NCBI RefSeq assembly: GCF_023015965.1
Contig: NZ_JALKAN010000002.1
Span: forward strand, 744,001 to 808,000
Length of the DNA: 64,000 nucleotides
Direction: 5' to 3'
From: Allomuricauda sp. F6463D
GTDB lineage: Bacteria; Bacteroidota; Bacteroidia; Flavobacteriales; Flavobacteriaceae
Position 1 is the stretch's first letter, and each line of letters starts with the position of its first letter. Position numbers and translations under genes: made by a program. The notes under the pieces are model-generated. The model was not told where the DNA came from and searched no databases. It saw only the letters and a program-made list of their open reading frames with translations. Shown here one piece after another: positions 61,502 to 64,000 of the stretch.

Positions 61502-61851
61502 CGTATTGTATTTATACCGTTAAATGTAAGTAAAACAATCGAAACTTTTACTGTGAAATGCACTTTTTATCGATGAAATACACATTTTTAGCAACTGTTT
61601 AACATTTTTATCCAAATATGTAAGAGTGGTATTGTAGGTTTTCCGTAGTTTTTTTATACAAAAACCCCAGTTTGGGTTTAATCTTCCGTCAACCTGCTAT
61701 TTTTTATTTTGTCTGTCTTTTAACGTTTTATGGGTTGGAAGCAAGGAAATATCAATGCAGAACGGGAATTGATCAAGTTTAACAAGAAACCCCACAATTA
61801 AAATATAAATTTGTTGTAAAGTGTGTTTAGTTCCTATTTTTTCGAACTTCT
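61502..61851. other. Intergenic region before uvrC
   Basis: A 350-base AT-rich gap. It contains a weak hairpin with arms AAACCC (61662-61667) and GGGTTT (61674-61679), the uvrC -7 element TAAATTTG at 61806-61813, and a 23-codon plus-strand frame at 61730-61801 that has no support. No tRNA-like or riboswitch-like fold that I can recognise. Confidence 0.55.
61806..61813 (+). promoter_or_regulatory. Promoter -7 element of uvrC
   Basis: TAAATTTG, an exact TAnnTTTG match, 38 bases before the ATG at 61852. No well-placed TTG upstream. Confidence 0.5.
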
Positions 61852-63645
61852 ATGTCAAGACCAACATCTTTAAAAGTACAATTAAGTGCGCTGCCCAACA
61901 ATCCGGGGGTGTATCAATTTTATGATATTGATGAAAAGATTCTTTATGTTGGCAAAGCCAAAAACCTAAAAAAAAGGGTTTCTTCCTATTTTAATAAAAA
62001 GCAGGAATACGGTAAAACCAGGGTGCTTGTTAAGAAAATACATTCCATTAAGCATATTGTTGTGGCTACTGAATCCGATGCACTTTTGTTGGAAAACAAT
62101 CTGATTAAGAAATTGTTGCCAAGATATAATGTGTTATTAAAGGATGATAAGTCCTATCCTTGGATTTGCATTAAAAATGAACGTTTCCCACGAGTTTTTT
62201 CTACACGAAAGCTAATAAAGGATGGTTCGGAGTATTTTGGACCTTACACCAGTATGAAAACAGTTAGAACTCTTTTGGAATTAATAAAGAGTCTATACCC
62301 ACTACGTACGTGTAATTATGACCTCTCTGAAGAAAAAATTGCAGCAGGAAAATTTAAAGTTTGCCTAGATTATCATTTAGGCAATTGTTTGGGGCCTTGC
62401 GAAGGACTGCAAAGCGAGAAGGACTATAATGAACAGATTGAAGACATAAGGCAGATTATTAAAGGCAATTTAAAAAGTTCCATACAAACATTTAAGCAAC
62501 AAATGAATGAGTTTGCTGATAATATGGAATTTGAAAAAGCTCAGCATGTTAAAGATAAAATTGATATCCTTGAGAATTATCAGGTAAAATCTACAGTGGT
62601 AAACCCAAAAATCAACAATGTAGATGTATTTACCATTATTTCTGATGAGACACATGCCTATGTGAACTTTTTACAGATTTCCCACGGAGCTATCATTAGA
62701 TCGCACGCAATGGAAATAAAAAAGAAGTTGGAAGAAACCGATGAGGAATTATTGCAATTGGCCATAACGGAAATCAGGCAGCGGTTCAATTCCAAATCTA
62801 GAGAGGTGTATTTGCCTTTCCCTGTTATGGTAGACGATGATATAAAGGTAACCCTCCCAAAGTTGGGAGATAAACGTAGGATATTGGACCTCTCGGAACG
62901 TAATGCGAGATTTTACAGGCAAGATAAATTAAAACAAATCAAAATGACCGATCCTGACCGTCATACCAAAAGGATAATGGCGCAAATGAAGTCGGATTTA
63001 AGACTTTCGGAGGAACCACGGCATATTGAGTGTTTTGACAATTCCAATATCCAAGGAAGTAATCCTGTTGCCGCATGTGTTGTTTTTAAAGATGGGAAAC
63101 CTTCAAAAAAAGAGTATCGACACTTCAATATAAAAACAGTGGAGGGGCCAGATGATTTTGCGAGTATGGAAGAAGTGGTCTTTAGAAGATATAAAAGGTT
63201 GCTCGAGGAAGATAAACCTTTACCTCAACTCATTGTAATAGATGGGGGAAAAGGTCAATTGTCTTCTGCCTTAAAAAGTTTGGATGTTTTGGGGCTTCGA
63301 GGCAAAATTGCCATTATTGGAATTGCAAAGCGTTTGGAAGAAATTTATTTTCCAGATGATCCTGTGCCACTTTATTTGGACAAAAGGTCGGAATCCCTAA
63401 AAATAATCCAACAGCTAAGAAACGAAGCGCACCGGTTTGGAATCACACATCATAGGAATAAAAGGAGTAAAGAAGCTATTAGTTCCGAGTTGGTCGATAT
63501 TCAAGGAATTGGGGAACAAACTGCGCAACAGTTGTTAAAACAATTCAAATCCGTAAAACGAATCAAAGAAGCATCCTTGGAAAATTTAACAGCCTCCGTT
63601 GGAGCATCCAAGGCAAAAAAAATTTATAAAACCTTTCATAAGTAA
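61852..63645 (+). CDS. uvrC: Excinuclease ABC subunit C
   Basis: Nucleotide-excision repair endonuclease of 597 residues. Domains in order: GIY-YIG nuclease (about 14-93, with NPGVYQFYDIDEKILYVGKAKNLKKRV), a Cys-rich patch (LRTCNYDL...CLDYHLGNCLGPC), the UvrB-binding UVR motif (about 200-240), the second nuclease domain (RHIECFDNSNIQGSNPVAACVVFKDG, LIVIDGGKGQLSSALK) and a C-terminal HhH pair (VDIQGIGEQTAQQLLK). It makes both incisions flanking the lesion. uvrA and uvrB are not in the window. The patatin gene starts 3 bases on. Confidence 0.97.
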   Translation: MSRPTSLKVQLSALPNNPGVYQFYDIDEKILYVGKAKNLKKRVSSYFNKKQEYGKTRVLVKKIHSIKHIVVATESDALLLENNLIKKLLPRYNVLLKDDKSYPWICIKNERFPRVFSTRKLIKDGSEYFGPYTSMKTVRTLLELIKSLYPLRTCNYDLSEEKIAAGKFKVCLDYHLGNCLGPCEGLQSEKDYNEQIEDIRQIIKGNLKSSIQTFKQQMNEFADNMEFEKAQHVKDKIDILENYQVKSTVVNPKINNVDVFTIISDETHAYVNFLQISHGAIIRSHAMEIKKKLEETDEELLQLAITEIRQRFNSKSREVYLPFPVMVDDDIKVTLPKLGDKRRILDLSERNARFYRQDKLKQIKMTDPDRHTKRIMAQMKSDLRLSEEPRHIECFDNSNIQGSNPVAACVVFKDGKPSKKEYRHFNIKTVEGPDDFASMEEVVFRRYKRLLEEDKPLPQLIVIDGGKGQLSSALKSLDVLGLRGKIAIIGIAKRLEEIYFPDDPVPLYLDKRSESLKIIQQLRNEAHRFGITHHRNKRSKEAISSELVDIQGIGEQTAQQLLKQFKSVKRIKEASLENLTASVGASKAKKIYKTFHK

Positions 63646-63648
63646 GCA

Positions 63649-64000
63649 ATGAGAACCAAAGCGATTACCATTACAGTTTTACTTACCTTACTTGGTGTTA
63701 TGGGCATGGCCCAACATGCTTCTGAAAACAAACCACCTAAAGTAGGACTTGTGCTCAGTGGCGGTGGGGCCAAGGGTTTGGCCCATATCGGAGTATTAAA
63801 GGTTATAGAGGAATCCGGTGTTAAAGTTGACTTCATCGGAGGAACAAGTATGGGAGCTATTATTGGCGCATTGTATGCATCCGGTTACTCTGCGAAGCAA
63901 TTGGACTCCATTTTTAGGAGCACCGATTTTACCAATTTGATACAGGATAATGTTCCAAGAAGTGCTAAAACATTTTATGAAAAAGAAGACTCGGAACGGT
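63649..64000 (+). CDS. Patatin-like phospholipase (cut by window end)
   Basis: The first 117 residues of a secreted patatin-like protein. A signal peptide ([22 protein letters not shown]) is followed by the patatin catalytic features: oxyanion-hole motif [12 protein letters not shown] and the nucleophile serine in [16 protein letters not shown]. The catalytic Asp lies beyond the window. Bacteroidota members of this type are often large outer-membrane PlpD-like proteins with a C-terminal barrel, so only part of the gene is visible. It follows uvrC by 3 bases. Confidence 0.93.
   Translation, partial: MRTKAITITVLLTLLGVMGMAQHASENKPPKVGLVLSGGGAKGLAHIGVLKVIEESGVKVDFIGGTSMGAIIGALYASGYSAKQLDSIFRSTDFTNLIQDNVPRSAKTFYEKEDSER

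Noticed and set aside
61730..61801. Plus-strand 23-codon frame (MGWKQGNINAERELIKFNKK...)
   Set aside because: Very short, hydrophilic, no promoter match, and lies across the region that should hold the uvrC upstream sequence.
1..64000. Mobile elements, CRISPR, tRNA/rRNA
   Set aside because: I looked for transposase or integrase motifs, regularly spaced repeats, tRNA-like folds and rRNA sequence and saw none; the window reads as uninterrupted core genome.

Overview
This 64 kb window is a stretch of chromosomal core genome from a member of the Flavobacteriaceae (phylum Bacteroidota), most likely a marine genus of the Muricauda/Maribacter kind (the genus is inference). The evidence is: a complete bat (Bacteroides aerotolerance) operon; promoters with the Bacteroidota -7 element TAnnTTTG and almost no Shine-Dalgarno sequences; many lipoproteins and a SusC-like TonB-dependent receptor; an ileS - DksA-like - lspA order; and a type 2 isoleucyl-tRNA synthetase. 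I saw no tRNA or rRNA gene, insertion sequence, prophage, CRISPR array or integrase.

Layout. 1-5,930 (minus): a four-gene RND multidrug efflux operon, GbsR-type regulator - adaptor lipoprotein - AcrB-like pump - NodT-like outer-membrane lipoprotein (cut by the window edge), with a perfect palindromic operator upstream. 5,970-7,430 (minus): pheS and a small conserved partner. 7,500-10,500 (minus): beta-carbonic anhydrase and a SulP transporter, a probable bicarbonate module, plus a small unknown ORF. 10,660-20,111 (minus): a small secreted protein, then moxR - DUF58 - 555-aa BatD-like protein - batA - batB - batC - batD - batE, mostly with overlapping or abutting genes. 20,271-23,043 (plus): aldo/keto reductase, SDR dehydrogenase and an AlbA_2/Schlafen-type protein in one tight unit. 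23,040-25,906 (minus): amylosucrase and fructokinase, a two-enzyme sucrose module. 26,052-28,402: metallophosphoesterase, acyl-ACP desaturase, membrane-anchored HhH protein. 28,761-31,297 (minus): ALDH7-type dehydrogenase, DUF1304 protein and 3-hydroxyanthranilate dioxygenase. 31,405-36,029: CAP lipoprotein, CvpA, a small unknown, an ABM protein and the opposed glycerol-3-phosphate dehydrogenases GlpD and GpsA. 36,154-45,731: lipoproteins with META and lipocalin-like domains, a second SulP, DinB-like proteins, cytochrome c, hydrolase, nitronate monooxygenase, thioesterase, and a SUKH (SMI1/KNR4) protein with a membrane partner. 45,835-55,508: EamA transporter, Spx/ArsC-like protein, DinB, beta-barrel protein, a cystathionine gamma-synthase-like enzyme, gdhA, recO, TonB-dependent receptor, repeat lipoprotein. 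55,691-64,000: ileS, DksA-like protein, DUF4097-like protein, lspA, 5-formyl-THF cyclo-ligase, a possible 29-aa membrane microprotein, uvrC and the start of a patatin phospholipase.

I did not find a clearly new multi-gene defence or mobile system. The points most worth a second look are: the GxHH-swapped active-site motif of IleS; a recO promoter apparently nested inside the gdhA terminator; the SUKH/membrane gene pair, which looks like an orphan immunity locus; the extra BatD-like protein in the bat operon; the sucrose module; the HAAO/DUF1304/ALDH7 cluster; the AKR-SDR-AlbA_2 unit; the GbsR operator; and the 29-aa microprotein candidate next to the cyclo-ligase gene.
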